Source: an uncultured SAR116 cluster alpha proteobacterium
GTDB taxonomy: Bacteria > Pseudomonadota > Alphaproteobacteria > Puniceispirillales > Marisalimonadaceae
Direction of reading: 5' to 3'
DNA: 56,701 bases
NCBI GenBank assembly: GCA_902618025.1
Contig: CACMYY010000006.1
Coordinates: 1 to 56,701 of the forward strand
How positions within the stretch are numbered: position 1 is the first letter of the stretch; the number at the start of each line of letters is the position of its first letter. The translations under genes were made by a program, and so were the position numbers. The notes beneath the pieces are model-generated. The model worked only from the letters and a program-made list of their open reading frames with translations. It did no database searches and was not told the DNA's origin. Shown one piece after another: positions 27,238 to 35,250 of the stretch.

Positions 27238-28020
27238 ATGGAAAAGGAAATAGATAAGAAAAAAAAAGAAAATGTTATATTAAAAAAATATATACCAATT
27301 CTTAAACAGCATTATAAAATTCATGAGTTAACAAAAGAAGACCTTAAAGGTAATACAGATCATGACCAATGTTTTATAATTAAAGAAGGTTCGGTTTTAG
27401 CAAGAGATATAAGCGGTAAGACATTTACCCTGGAGCCTGGACATCCTATTGGATTTGCTGAAGCGATGGTATCCAGGTCTTACGAACTTGAATATATTTT
27501 AAAAGAAGATACGTCAGTTTATGCTTTTAAGAGTAGTTCAATAAGAAAGGCTTTAGCTACATCATCTTCCCTCACCAGAGGCATGGCTAAGTATTCTTTA
27601 GATAGAATTTTTAATACAAAAAAGAGTAAAACTTATCACCTTATAGATGATGGCTTTTTATCTAAACAGGAAGAACGTTTTCCTATGAGAGAATTTGCTG
27701 ATGATGAAACCATATTTATGCGAAATCAAAAACCCAAATTCTTCTTTTATGTTGAATCAGGTAAGGTTGAACTTCATTCAAGAACAGATAAAATAGTTGC
27801 AACTTATTATCCAGGCGACTCGTTTGGAGAAATGGCATTATTCACTGATAGCTATAGATCTGCAACAGCAAAATCAGTCGGCAAGTCTACGCTTCAATTG
27901 GTTAGCAGGGATTATATTAAAGAATATTTTGAAAATGAAGATCCATTAGTTAAGTTTAGTCTTGTTTGTATCTTGGAGAGATTGCGGGCAATGAACAATC
28001 TTAGAAATTTGATTCTATAA
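27238..28020 (+). CDS. Protein with two cyclic-nucleotide-binding domains, no DNA-binding domain
   Basis: The product is 260 aa. Residues about 20-115 look like a degenerate cNMP-binding (cupin-like) domain (IIKEGSVLARD, LEPGHPIGFAEAM). Residues about 140-250 form a more typical one: FFFYVESGKVEL, YPGDSFGEMALF, and the phosphate-binding cassette RSATAKSV with its Arg. No helix-turn-helix follows, so unlike CRP/FNR it should not bind DNA by itself. It may act as a sensor or scaffold. The start has a GAGG site eight bases upstream. It sits third in the GAF cassette. Confidence 0.8.
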   Translation: MEKEIDKKKKENVILKKYIPILKQHYKIHELTKEDLKGNTDHDQCFIIKEGSVLARDISGKTFTLEPGHPIGFAEAMVSRSYELEYILKEDTSVYAFKSSSIRKALATSSSLTRGMAKYSLDRIFNTKKSKTYHLIDDGFLSKQEERFPMREFADDETIFMRNQKPKFFFYVESGKVELHSRTDKIVATYYPGDSFGEMALFTDSYRSATAKSVGKSTLQLVSRDYIKEYFENEDPLVKFSLVCILERLRAMNNLRNLIL

Positions 28021-28056
28021 ATCTAAACTTTTTATACTACAAAAATTTTATAATTA

Positions 28057-28956
28057 ATGGAAAAATTATTTGATAAATGGATAGCTGTTGACTGGGGTAC
28101 TACTTCCTTTCGTGCTTATTTAATAGAAAATGAAGAGGTTTTATTTTCTATAAAAACAGATGATGGAATGAAATTTGTTCAAAATAATAATTTTGAAGAG
28201 ACTTTGGTTAAGTCAATAGAGCCATGGCTAGACAATAAATATAAAATAGAAGTTTTTGCAAGTGGGATGGTTGGTTCAAAGCAAGGTTGGATAGAAGCCC
28301 CGTACCAAAAAACACCATGTAATTTAAATAATATTGAGTTTATATCTCCAACTGTGAAAGATAATAGATTTTCTCTTAAAATTTTTTCAGGTATTTCACA
28401 GCGGAATATACCAGATGTAATGCGAGGTGAGGAAACACAAATAGCAGGATTTCTTTATGATAATTCAAATTTTAATGGTTCAATATGTCTGCCGGGAACC
28501 CACAGCAAATGGGTTAAAATCGAAAATGGCAATATTATAAACTTTAAAACTTTTATGACAGGTGAATTATTTGAGATTATTTCTAAAAATTCTGTATTAA
28601 TTCATAGCGTAACATCAGATAAGATTTTAAAAAATGAATTCATAAAAGCTGTTGATGAAATTTTTAAAAAACCTGAAGTTTTTGGAAATGTATTATTTCA
28701 GTTAAGAGCAGATGACCTTCTCAATTCGAGAGGATCTGAAATTTATAAATCAAAATTATCAGGATATTTACTTGGTTTAGAATTATTAGGAAGTTTAGGG
28801 TTTTGGGAAAAAAAAGATATAGTTTTAATTGGTAAGGCAGATTTGTTAGAATTGTATGAGTATATTTTGCATAGTAAAGTAAATTCTATAAAAAGTATTC
28901 TATCAAGAGATATGGTATTAAAGGGATTAAAAAATTTTAAAAATAAGCTTTCATAA
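28057..28956 (+). CDS. dgoK: 2-dehydro-3-deoxygalactonokinase
   Basis: The product is 299 aa. The N-terminal AVDWGTTSFRAYL is the nucleotide-phosphate motif of the DgoK family. FASGMVGSKQGW, PDVMRGEETQIAG and LPGTHSKWV are family signatures. It phosphorylates 2-keto-3-deoxygalactonate to the 6-phosphate in the De Ley-Doudoroff route. It is six bases from dgoA. The galactonate dehydratase and transporter that often accompany these genes are not in the window. Confidence 0.92.
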   Translation: MEKLFDKWIAVDWGTTSFRAYLIENEEVLFSIKTDDGMKFVQNNNFEETLVKSIEPWLDNKYKIEVFASGMVGSKQGWIEAPYQKTPCNLNNIEFISPTVKDNRFSLKIFSGISQRNIPDVMRGEETQIAGFLYDNSNFNGSICLPGTHSKWVKIENGNIINFKTFMTGELFEIISKNSVLIHSVTSDKILKNEFIKAVDEIFKKPEVFGNVLFQLRADDLLNSRGSEIYKSKLSGYLLGLELLGSLGFWEKKDIVLIGKADLLELYEYILHSKVNSIKSILSRDMVLKGLKNFKNKLS

Positions 28957-28962
28957 AATTAT

Positions 28963-29598
28963 ATGACTAATAATAACAAAATATTTAATTCAAGAAGGCC
29001 ATTAATAGCTATTTTAAGAGGTATCACTCCTCTAGAAGCTGAAAGTGTTTCAGATGTTCTAATAGAGGCAGGCATTAGTATAATAGAAGTACCTTTAAAT
29101 TCACCTCAACCTTATGAAACAATAGAAAGAATGGTAAAATTTCACGGAGAAAATGGAATTTTTGGAGCTGGAACTGTTTTAAGAGAATATGACGTTTATA
29201 GAGTTCAAGAGGTTGGAGGTAAAATAATAGTTTCACCAAATTTGAACACGCTTGTTATAAAAAAAACAAAAGAATTAAATATGTATAGTATTCCTGGAGT
29301 TTTTAGTGCAACTGAGTGTTTTGATGCTTTGGATAGTGGAGCAGATGCACTCAAATTTTTCCCAGCTTCTCTTTTAAAGGAAGAAAATTTTAAAGCTTTA
29401 CATTCAGTTTTGCCAGAAAATACTATCTCTATTGCTGTTGGTGGTATTACTGAAAATGTATTTGAAAGTTGGTTGAAAGTAAATATTAATGGTTTTGGCT
29501 TGGGGTCTAATCTTTATAAACCTGGAATGTTAGTTGAAGAAGTAAGGTTAAAAGCACAAAATATTGTAACGATTTATGATAAGTGTATTCGGGGTTGA
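28963..29598 (+). CDS. dgoA: 2-dehydro-3-deoxy-6-phosphogalactonate aldolase
   Basis: The product is 211 aa, KDPG-aldolase family. Arg19 in ILRG, Glu42 in IIEVPLNSP (catalytic) and the Schiff-base Lys131 in DALKFFPAS are all present. It splits KDPGal into pyruvate and glyceraldehyde 3-phosphate. The EVPLNSPQP segment is typical of DgoA rather than Eda. The gene follows dgoK by six bases, so they form one unit. Confidence 0.92.
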   Translation: MTNNNKIFNSRRPLIAILRGITPLEAESVSDVLIEAGISIIEVPLNSPQPYETIERMVKFHGENGIFGAGTVLREYDVYRVQEVGGKIIVSPNLNTLVIKKTKELNMYSIPGVFSATECFDALDSGADALKFFPASLLKEENFKALHSVLPENTISIAVGGITENVFESWLKVNINGFGLGSNLYKPGMLVEEVRLKAQNIVTIYDKCIRG

Positions 29599-29611
29599 GT
29601 GAAGTTCAATA

Positions 29612-29815
29612 ATGAAAAAATATAAATTGAATAATGATTTTAAAAATAAAATATTATCTGAGGATCAAATTTCACTTAAAAAAGATTTATCACAATTGAA
29701 ATTTAAACGTGCTTCATTAATTTATCATTTAAACAAAATTCAAAACTATCATGGTTATTTATCAGAAAAAAATCTATTATTTTTAGCTGAATTTTTAAGT
29801 TTAAGTAAAGTTTAA
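29612..29815 (+). pseudogene. Probable N-terminal remnant of a formate dehydrogenase gamma / NuoE-like gene
   Basis: The open frame is 67 codons. Its second half (LIYHLNKIQNYHGYLSEKNLLFLAEFLSLSKV, residues 36-67, shown here only by its edges: LIYHLNK to LSLSKV) follows the pattern of the helical N-terminal part of NuoE/FdsG proteins. Those read LLPxLHxIQxxFGYxPxxxxxxxAxxLxLSxAxV before the thioredoxin-like [2Fe-2S] domain. The frame stops exactly where that domain should begin, and no continuation is seen in other frames before cobT. An intact FdsG is about 150-160 aa. No fdsB or fdsA is near. The alternative is a free-standing small helical protein. Confidence 0.5.
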
Positions 29816-29902
29816 ATATAATGCCGCTGGGATCTATTAAATATAAATTCAAATATGTTAAAATTTGATAAAAGATTTATTTCTGATTAAAAAGAGTTTT
29901 TT

Positions 29903-30925
29903 ATGTTTGAGTCTATAAAAATTAAAGAGTTTTTAAAAGGAAATATCAAAATTCCTCAATTTGATCATGTGGTTGCAAACAAAGCTAGAGAATTTCAAAA
30001 ACAACTAACTAAACCTGAAGGAAGTCTTGGGAAATTAGAGGATATTGCTATTTGGATATCAGGTTGGCAAAAAAATTTTAAACCAATTATAAAAAACCCT
30101 CATTGCATAATCTTTGCAGGCAATCACGGTATATCAAATAAGGGTGTTTCAGCATATCCATCTGAGGTAACCTCTCAAATGGTAGAAAACTTTAAACAAG
30201 GTGGAGCAGCAATAAATCAACTTTGTAAATTAGCAAAAATAAAATTATCGGTAATTCCAATAGATTTAGACAAACCTACAATGGATTTTTCTGAAAGCAA
30301 AGCTATGAGCGAAGAAGAAGTATTTTCCTTCATGCAATTGGGTTTTGACTCAGTACCTTCTAGTTGTGATTTACTTGTTTTAGGTGAAATGGGGATTTCA
30401 AATACTACATCTGCAACTTCAATTTCTTGCGCTCTATTTAACGAACCTGTTGATGCCATGACAGGTATTGGGACAGGTATAAACAAAGTCCAATTATCTA
30501 ACAAAATAAAGATAATTAACAAAGCTCTTCAGTTGCATGGAAAAAAATTTAAAGACCCAGTTAGTATATTGTCATGCTATGGAGGTAAAGAAATTGCAGC
30601 AATTGCAGGATCGGTAATATCTGCCAGAATAAGGTCTATTCCAGTACTTTTGGATGGATTTATAACTACAGTTGCAGCCTCTACTTTAATAAGTTTTGAA
30701 AAAAATATTTTAGATCATTGTTTAGTTTCTCATTTATCTGCTGAACCAGGTCATGCTAGAATATTAAATAATCTTAATAAAGAACCAATCTTAGATTTGA
30801 ATCTAAGACTTGGAGAAGGGAGTGGTGCAGCGATAGCTTCACTTATATTAAAAGCAGCGTTAGCTACACACAATGGCATGTCTACTTTTGACAATGCAAA
30901 AGTTTCTAAAAAAGTAACTTCATGA
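29903..30925 (+). CDS. cobT: Nicotinate-nucleotide-dimethylbenzimidazole phosphoribosyltransferase
   Basis: The product is 340 aa. KPEGSLGKLEDIA, FAGNHGISNKGVSAYP, GEMGISNTT and AEPGHARIL are family signatures, and the catalytic Glu is Glu305 in RLGEGSGAA. It makes alpha-ribazole phosphate for the lower loop of cobalamin. The stop overlaps the cobS start (ATGA), so cobT-cobS-cobC are one coupled unit. With the riboswitch-controlled receptor elsewhere in the window, this fits salvage of cobinamide or remodelling of imported corrinoids. Confidence 0.97.
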   Translation: MFESIKIKEFLKGNIKIPQFDHVVANKAREFQKQLTKPEGSLGKLEDIAIWISGWQKNFKPIIKNPHCIIFAGNHGISNKGVSAYPSEVTSQMVENFKQGGAAINQLCKLAKIKLSVIPIDLDKPTMDFSESKAMSEEEVFSFMQLGFDSVPSSCDLLVLGEMGISNTTSATSISCALFNEPVDAMTGIGTGINKVQLSNKIKIINKALQLHGKKFKDPVSILSCYGGKEIAAIAGSVISARIRSIPVLLDGFITTVAASTLISFEKNILDHCLVSHLSAEPGHARILNNLNKEPILDLNLRLGEGSGAAIASLILKAALATHNGMSTFDNAKVSKKVTS

Positions 30926-31710
30926 AAACTTTATTGAAAAATAGAGTTCTGTTAGATTTTTTTGCTAGTTTAATGTTTTTTACAAGAATACCAGTTAATT
31001 GGAAATTCTTTTCAAACAAACCACCAAATCTTACAAACGCAGCATGGAGTTTTCCTTTAATAGGTTTTATTATTGGCATTATATCAGGATTTATTGGTGA
31101 CCTATGTATTAATATTAATTTATCAATATTTTTATCTTGTACGATAGCAATTGCATTTAGTGTTATAATTACTGGAGCTTTCCATGAAGATGGTTTGGCT
31201 GATATGGCAGATGGTTTTGGGGCAGGCGGTTCACCAGAAAAAATTAACAAAATAATACATGACAGTCGTCTTGGAACTTATGGAACAACAGCATTAACTT
31301 TGGGATTATTAATACGATTAGGGCTAGCAATAAATTTGGTAGAATTAGGTTACTCATTAATATTGATTTTATCTTCTAGTTTTGCTTCAGGAAAATTATC
31401 CATAATTTTCACAAGAAATTTTTTTACTGTCTCAACTTTCTCAAAAACAGGTAGCATTATTGAGACTGTTTCTACTAAAATGTTAGTAATAGCTACTCTA
31501 ATCTGGCTAATACCCGTTATTTATTTTTTCCCTTTTTGGGGTGTTTTAATAGGAGTTTTTTTGATTTCAGTAGTGATTTTTTTTATAGGTAAAATGTCTC
31601 AAAAAAAAATAGGTGGTATTACTGGAGATGTACTAGGAGCTATTGCTTTTACAACTGAATTAGTTTTTTTGCTTGGGATTATAATTTTTTTAAGGCACTT
31701 ACATTCATGA
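30922..31710 (+). CDS. cobS: Adenosylcobinamide-GDP ribazoletransferase
   Basis: The product is 262 aa, an integral membrane protein with about six segments. The signature FHEDGLADMADGFGAG carries the acidic metal-binding residues, and DSRLGTYG follows. It joins adenosylcobinamide-GDP to alpha-ribazole (phosphate). Both ends overlap neighbours by four bases. CobU/CobP and CobD are not in the window and are needed for a full nucleotide-loop pathway. Confidence 0.96.
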   Translation: MKTLLKNRVLLDFFASLMFFTRIPVNWKFFSNKPPNLTNAAWSFPLIGFIIGIISGFIGDLCININLSIFLSCTIAIAFSVIITGAFHEDGLADMADGFGAGGSPEKINKIIHDSRLGTYGTTALTLGLLIRLGLAINLVELGYSLILILSSSFASGKLSIIFTRNFFTVSTFSKTGSIIETVSTKMLVIATLIWLIPVIYFFPFWGVLIGVFLISVVIFFIGKMSQKKIGGITGDVLGAIAFTTELVFLLGIIIFLRHLHS

Positions 31711-32327
31711 ATACCTGTAGATTATATCTCATACGTCATGCTCCTGTTAAAAAAAAAGAGGGCTATATCCCAGAAAATAACCCTAAAGCAATTATAAATT
31801 CTAATCATTTAAAAAAACTTGCCGCATATATTCCAGATAATAGCCTATGTTATGTTAGTCCTTTGAAGAGAGCTATTCAAACGGCTCAAGAATTGTCCAA
31901 ATATAGAAATTTTAAGGAAATAGTAATTGAAAAAAAATTAAGAGAGCAAAACTTTGGAGAATGGCAAGGAAAAAAAATATCATTAGTTTGGGAAGAAATA
32001 GAAAAATTAAAAACTCGACATAACTTTTCATTTCTTTGTCCTGAAAATTGTCCCCCAAAGGGTGAAAGTTTTCTGGATCAATGTAAACGCGTTTCTAAAT
32101 TTGTGGATAATCTAAATTTTCATGATCATACGTCATTGATTTTTATTTCTCATTCTGGAACAATTAGAGCTTTTTTGTCTCGAATTTTGGACTTAGATCC
32201 TAATAAAGCAATAGGAATAGAGATTTCTCATTTAAGCATTACCTCTATAGAGGTTCTTAAGAAAGATAATGTTAGATATAAAGGTGGTAAATATCGGTTA
32301 TTAAGTGTTAACAACCAATTCATATAA
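31707..32327 (+). CDS. cobC: Histidine phosphatase, probable alpha-ribazole phosphatase
   Basis: The product is 206 aa. The phosphohistidine site is LIRHAP (Arg10, His11), and the second catalytic His is in FISHSGTIRAF. REQNFGEWQG is the typical family segment. The operon position after cobS (ATGA overlap) supports removal of the 5'-phosphate from alpha-ribazole phosphate or cobalamin phosphate. By sequence alone it could be another phosphoglycerate-mutase-like phosphatase. Confidence 0.85.
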   Translation: MNTCRLYLIRHAPVKKKEGYIPENNPKAIINSNHLKKLAAYIPDNSLCYVSPLKRAIQTAQELSKYRNFKEIVIEKKLREQNFGEWQGKKISLVWEEIEKLKTRHNFSFLCPENCPPKGESFLDQCKRVSKFVDNLNFHDHTSLIFISHSGTIRAFLSRILDLDPNKAIGIEISHLSITSIEVLKKDNVRYKGGKYRLLSVNNQFI

Positions 32328-32366
32328 AGGATATCCAATAAAGTTTAACTATGTTAAAAAATTAAA

Positions 32367-32873
32367 ATGAAAAATTGGCAAAATAGACTTTATAAAACAC
32401 TAAAAAATGATGGAATAAGACTATTTAGCTATGTACCTGATGCAGGTCATAAAATATTAATTGATAATGCAACAAAAGATAAATCTGTCATAGCTATACC
32501 TTTAACATCAGAATGTGAGGGTATTGGTATTGCAGCTGGTTCTTACCTAGGAGGATCTAAAGCTGTATTATTAATGCAAAGTAGTGGTGTTGGTAATTGT
32601 ATTAATCAATTGTCATTAATTAAACATGGTCAATTTCCTTTTTTTACTATTATAACAATGAGAGGTGAATTTGGAGAGGGAAATCCTTGGCAATTTGCCA
32701 TGGGTGAAGCTGTTATTCCAACATTAAATTCAATGGGCGTTAGCTGTATAAAGATTGAAAAAGAAGAAGATATTGAAAAAACAACAAAAGCAGCTTTGAC
32801 AATGGTATTTAAGTCAGAGAGATCAGTGGCAATTTTGCTTTCTCAAAAATTAATTGGGGCTAAGGTGTTTTAG
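32367..32873 (+). CDS. comD: TPP-dependent sulfopyruvate/phosphonopyruvate decarboxylase, alpha subunit
   Basis: The product is 168 aa, the PYR half of a thiamine-diphosphate enzyme. The TPP-activating Glu (about Glu51) is in SECEGIGIAAG. LLMQSSGVGNCINQL and TMRGEFGE match the ComD/phosphonopyruvate decarboxylase group. It needs the beta subunit, encoded 13 bases downstream. The likely reaction is sulfopyruvate to sulfoacetaldehyde; phosphonopyruvate is the alternative. No phosphonate genes are near. Confidence 0.82.
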   Translation: MKNWQNRLYKTLKNDGIRLFSYVPDAGHKILIDNATKDKSVIAIPLTSECEGIGIAAGSYLGGSKAVLLMQSSGVGNCINQLSLIKHGQFPFFTIITMRGEFGEGNPWQFAMGEAVIPTLNSMGVSCIKIEKEEDIEKTTKAALTMVFKSERSVAILLSQKLIGAKVF

Positions 32874-32886
32874 TTTAATTATATAG

Positions 32887-33462
32887 ATGAATTTATTAGA
32901 TAGAAAAAAAGCAATTCCAATTTTGATAGGAGATCACAAAAGATTTCTTATTATATCAGGATTAGCGGGCCCAGCTAAGGACATTGGTTTTTTGACTAAA
33001 GAAAGCCCTAATACATTTTTATTTGGAGGGGCTATGGGTGGCGCTCTCCCAACTTCCCTTGGTCTAGCATTATCAAGGCCAAAAGAGACAGTATTATGTG
33101 TTTCTGGAGATGGGGATATTTTGATGTCAATGGGATGTTTGGCAACTATAGCTACTACTAAACCTAAAAATCTTATTATTATTTGTGTAGACAACGCATC
33201 TTATTTGGAAACAGGAGGACAAACTTCTCACACAGGCTTAGGTGTTAGTTTAGATATGATTGCAAAGGGTTGTGGTTTTCCAATTACTAAAACTATAGTA
33301 TCAGAAGAAGAATTAATAGAAGGAAAAAATGTTCTTGATAATAATTTTAGTGGTCCAGCTTTCATATCATTAAAGGTGAGTAAATCAAATCCTCCTAAAT
33401 ATTCTAGAAATTGGAATGCTTCTGAAGAAAAATCTAAATTCAGAAAAAATCTAATCAATTAA
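32887..33462 (+). CDS. comE: TPP-dependent sulfopyruvate/phosphonopyruvate decarboxylase, beta subunit
   Basis: The product is 191 aa, the PP half of the enzyme. The TPP-Mg motif is complete: GDG at 74-76, 26 residues, then Asn103 in VDNASYLETGGQ. The GGAMGGALPTSLGLAL region is also typical. It pairs with the preceding subunit. In marine bacteria such split enzymes act in sulfolactate/sulfopropanediol breakdown, but sulfolactate dehydrogenase and Xsc are not in the window. Confidence 0.82.
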   Translation: MNLLDRKKAIPILIGDHKRFLIISGLAGPAKDIGFLTKESPNTFLFGGAMGGALPTSLGLALSRPKETVLCVSGDGDILMSMGCLATIATTKPKNLIIICVDNASYLETGGQTSHTGLGVSLDMIAKGCGFPITKTIVSEEELIEGKNVLDNNFSGPAFISLKVSKSNPPKYSRNWNASEEKSKFRKNLIN

Positions 33463-33495
33463 ATATTTATCTTTGAATAAATTAGTAAATATGTT

Positions 33496-33527
33496 AACTA
33501 AATAGTTTCCTAGTAAACTATTTAGTT
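33496..33527 (+). promoter_or_regulatory. 32-bp palindrome before marR, probable MarR operator
   Basis: AACTAAATAGTTT (33496-33508) and AAACTATTTAGTT (33515-33527) are perfect 13-base arms around CCTAGT. The centre CTAG is itself a palindrome, so 30 of 32 positions are symmetric. It ends nine bases before the marR start. The core TAGTTTCCTAGTAAACTA resembles operators bound by MarR-family dimers. Autoregulation of the marR-emrA-emrB unit is the natural reading. Confidence 0.8.
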
Positions 33528-33536
33528 GGAATTTTT

Positions 33537-33971
33537 TTGAAAGAATCATTTGAAGATAATATAGGTTTGTTAATTCACGATGTGGCTCGATTACTTCGTG
33601 TTCTATATGATCGTCAAATGGCTTCTATAGGTCTAACTAGATCTCAATGGTGGCTATTGACTTATCTATATTTTAAAGATGGTATAAAACAATCTGAACT
33701 TGCAATACTTATGGACATGGAAAAAGCGCCATTAAGTAAACTTCTTGACCGCATGGAATTAAAGGGATGGGTTAAAAGAAAAGGTACAAGTAGAGATCGA
33801 CGAATAAAAAATATTTATTTATCTGAAAAAATTAAACCTCTTATTAATTCCATGAGGCACAAAGCAGCAACTTATAGAAAAGATTCTTTATCAATATTAA
33901 ATAATCAAGATCTCAACAAATTAAGGGATTTACTTCAGATTTTAAAAAAAGATTTATCTTCAAAAGTATAA
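33537..33971 (+). CDS. MarR-family transcriptional regulator
   Basis: The product is 144 aa with a winged helix: QSELAILMDMEKAPLSKLLDRMELKGWVKRK, then the wing TSRDRRIKNIYLS with DRR. The start is TTG with a modest GGA seven bases upstream; the DNA just before it is the long palindrome. Genes of an EmrAB-type pump follow on the same strand (18 bases), so it is probably the local repressor relieved by a pump substrate. Confidence 0.92.
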   Translation: MKESFEDNIGLLIHDVARLLRVLYDRQMASIGLTRSQWWLLTYLYFKDGIKQSELAILMDMEKAPLSKLLDRMELKGWVKRKGTSRDRRIKNIYLSEKIKPLINSMRHKAATYRKDSLSILNNQDLNKLRDLLQILKKDLSSKV

Positions 33972-33989
33972 TTTAAAGGAAAAGAGTTA

Positions 33990-35249
33990 ATGTCAAATGA
34001 AGTTGATAAAGAATTAGATCCTAACAATAGAGTGGTTAGATTTTTATTGTTAATATTACTTCCCACTTTAGTTGTGCTCACTACTATGGGGTATTTTTAT
34101 TCTTTAGGTAGGTTTATATCGACTGAAAATGCATACATAAAAGCTCCTATCATTTCTGTTCAATCAGAGGTTTCTGGAAGAGTAGATATGGTATTTATTA
34201 AGGATAATCAAAGAGTAAATAAGGGAGATAAACTTTTTAAAATAGATACCAAAAAACTTGAATTGGATTTAAGTGAACAAAGACAGAATCTTATAAATAT
34301 AATTAAAGAAATTGAGAATAGGAAATCAAAATATAACGAGGCGAAAGAAGAGATAAAATTAGCAAAAGAAGAAATTAAATTTTATTACTCTGAAATTAAG
34401 AGAGTGAACTCTCTGGTGAATGTTGAGATTAAGTTAGCGAAGGAAAAAGTTGAATATCAAAAATTAGAGCTTAATAGAATTAAAAATTTAGTTAAAAAAG
34501 GAGTTGGTCTTAAAAGTAAACTTGACGAAGCAAAATATCATTATAATTCTGCTTTAGCTAATTTAAAATATGTAAAATTAAATAATGATTTAGAAGAAAC
34601 TAAATATTCGTATTTATCTTCAAAACAAAAATTAAAAATCAATCAAGATAGACTTAAAACAATATTAACAACTTTAAATGGCAATGAAAAAATATTGCCA
34701 ACAAAACATCCCTTATACTTAAAACACCAAAGTAAATTAAATAAAATAAAATTTGATATTAAGCAGTCAAATGTCTTTGCTAAGCAAGATGGGATTGTTG
34801 CTAAATTGAATTTAGAAAAAGGAGAGTATATTGATGTTGGAAAAATACTCTTTGCAATAGTTGACGAAAAAAAATCTTGGTTAGAAGCTAATTTAAAAGA
34901 GACTGACTTAACTAATGTAAAAGTTGGTCAATCAGCATATTTTATTCCTGATGCATATCCTGATACAAAATGGAACGCTCAAGTTCAAAGTATAAGTCCT
35001 GCCACAGGTGCAGAATTCTCAATCTTACCACCACAAAACTCTTCTGGTAATTGGGTCAAAGTTGTTCAAAGAATTCCAGTAAAAATTTCCATTGGTGATC
35101 TTATTATTAAAAATGAAGATAATTCGAATGTTGAAAAACAGCTTAGGGTAGGTATGTCTGTGTCTGTTGTGATAGACACTGAATATGAGAGTGAAATTCC
35201 AATAATAATTCGACCTTTTGCTGGTATTTTCAAATCACTAAGAGATTAA
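33990..35249 (+). CDS. emrA: HlyD/EmrA-type membrane fusion protein
   Basis: The product is 419 aa. It has a short cytoplasmic N-terminus, one membrane anchor (about 22-42), the first half of a lipoyl domain (APIISVQSEVSGRVD), and a long coiled-coil hairpin (about 90-235, rich in Lys/Glu). The second half-lipoyl (VFAKQDGIVAKLNLEKGEYI) and beta-barrel parts follow. It links the EmrB pump to the outer membrane in a tripartite exporter. The spacing to emrB is one base. No TolC gene is in the window. Confidence 0.9.
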   Translation: MSNEVDKELDPNNRVVRFLLLILLPTLVVLTTMGYFYSLGRFISTENAYIKAPIISVQSEVSGRVDMVFIKDNQRVNKGDKLFKIDTKKLELDLSEQRQNLINIIKEIENRKSKYNEAKEEIKLAKEEIKFYYSEIKRVNSLVNVEIKLAKEKVEYQKLELNRIKNLVKKGVGLKSKLDEAKYHYNSALANLKYVKLNNDLEETKYSYLSSKQKLKINQDRLKTILTTLNGNEKILPTKHPLYLKHQSKLNKIKFDIKQSNVFAKQDGIVAKLNLEKGEYIDVGKILFAIVDEKKSWLEANLKETDLTNVKVGQSAYFIPDAYPDTKWNAQVQSISPATGAEFSILPPQNSSGNWVKVVQRIPVKISIGDLIIKNEDNSNVEKQLRVGMSVSVVIDTEYESEIPIIIRPFAGIFKSLRD

Positions 35250-35250
35250 G

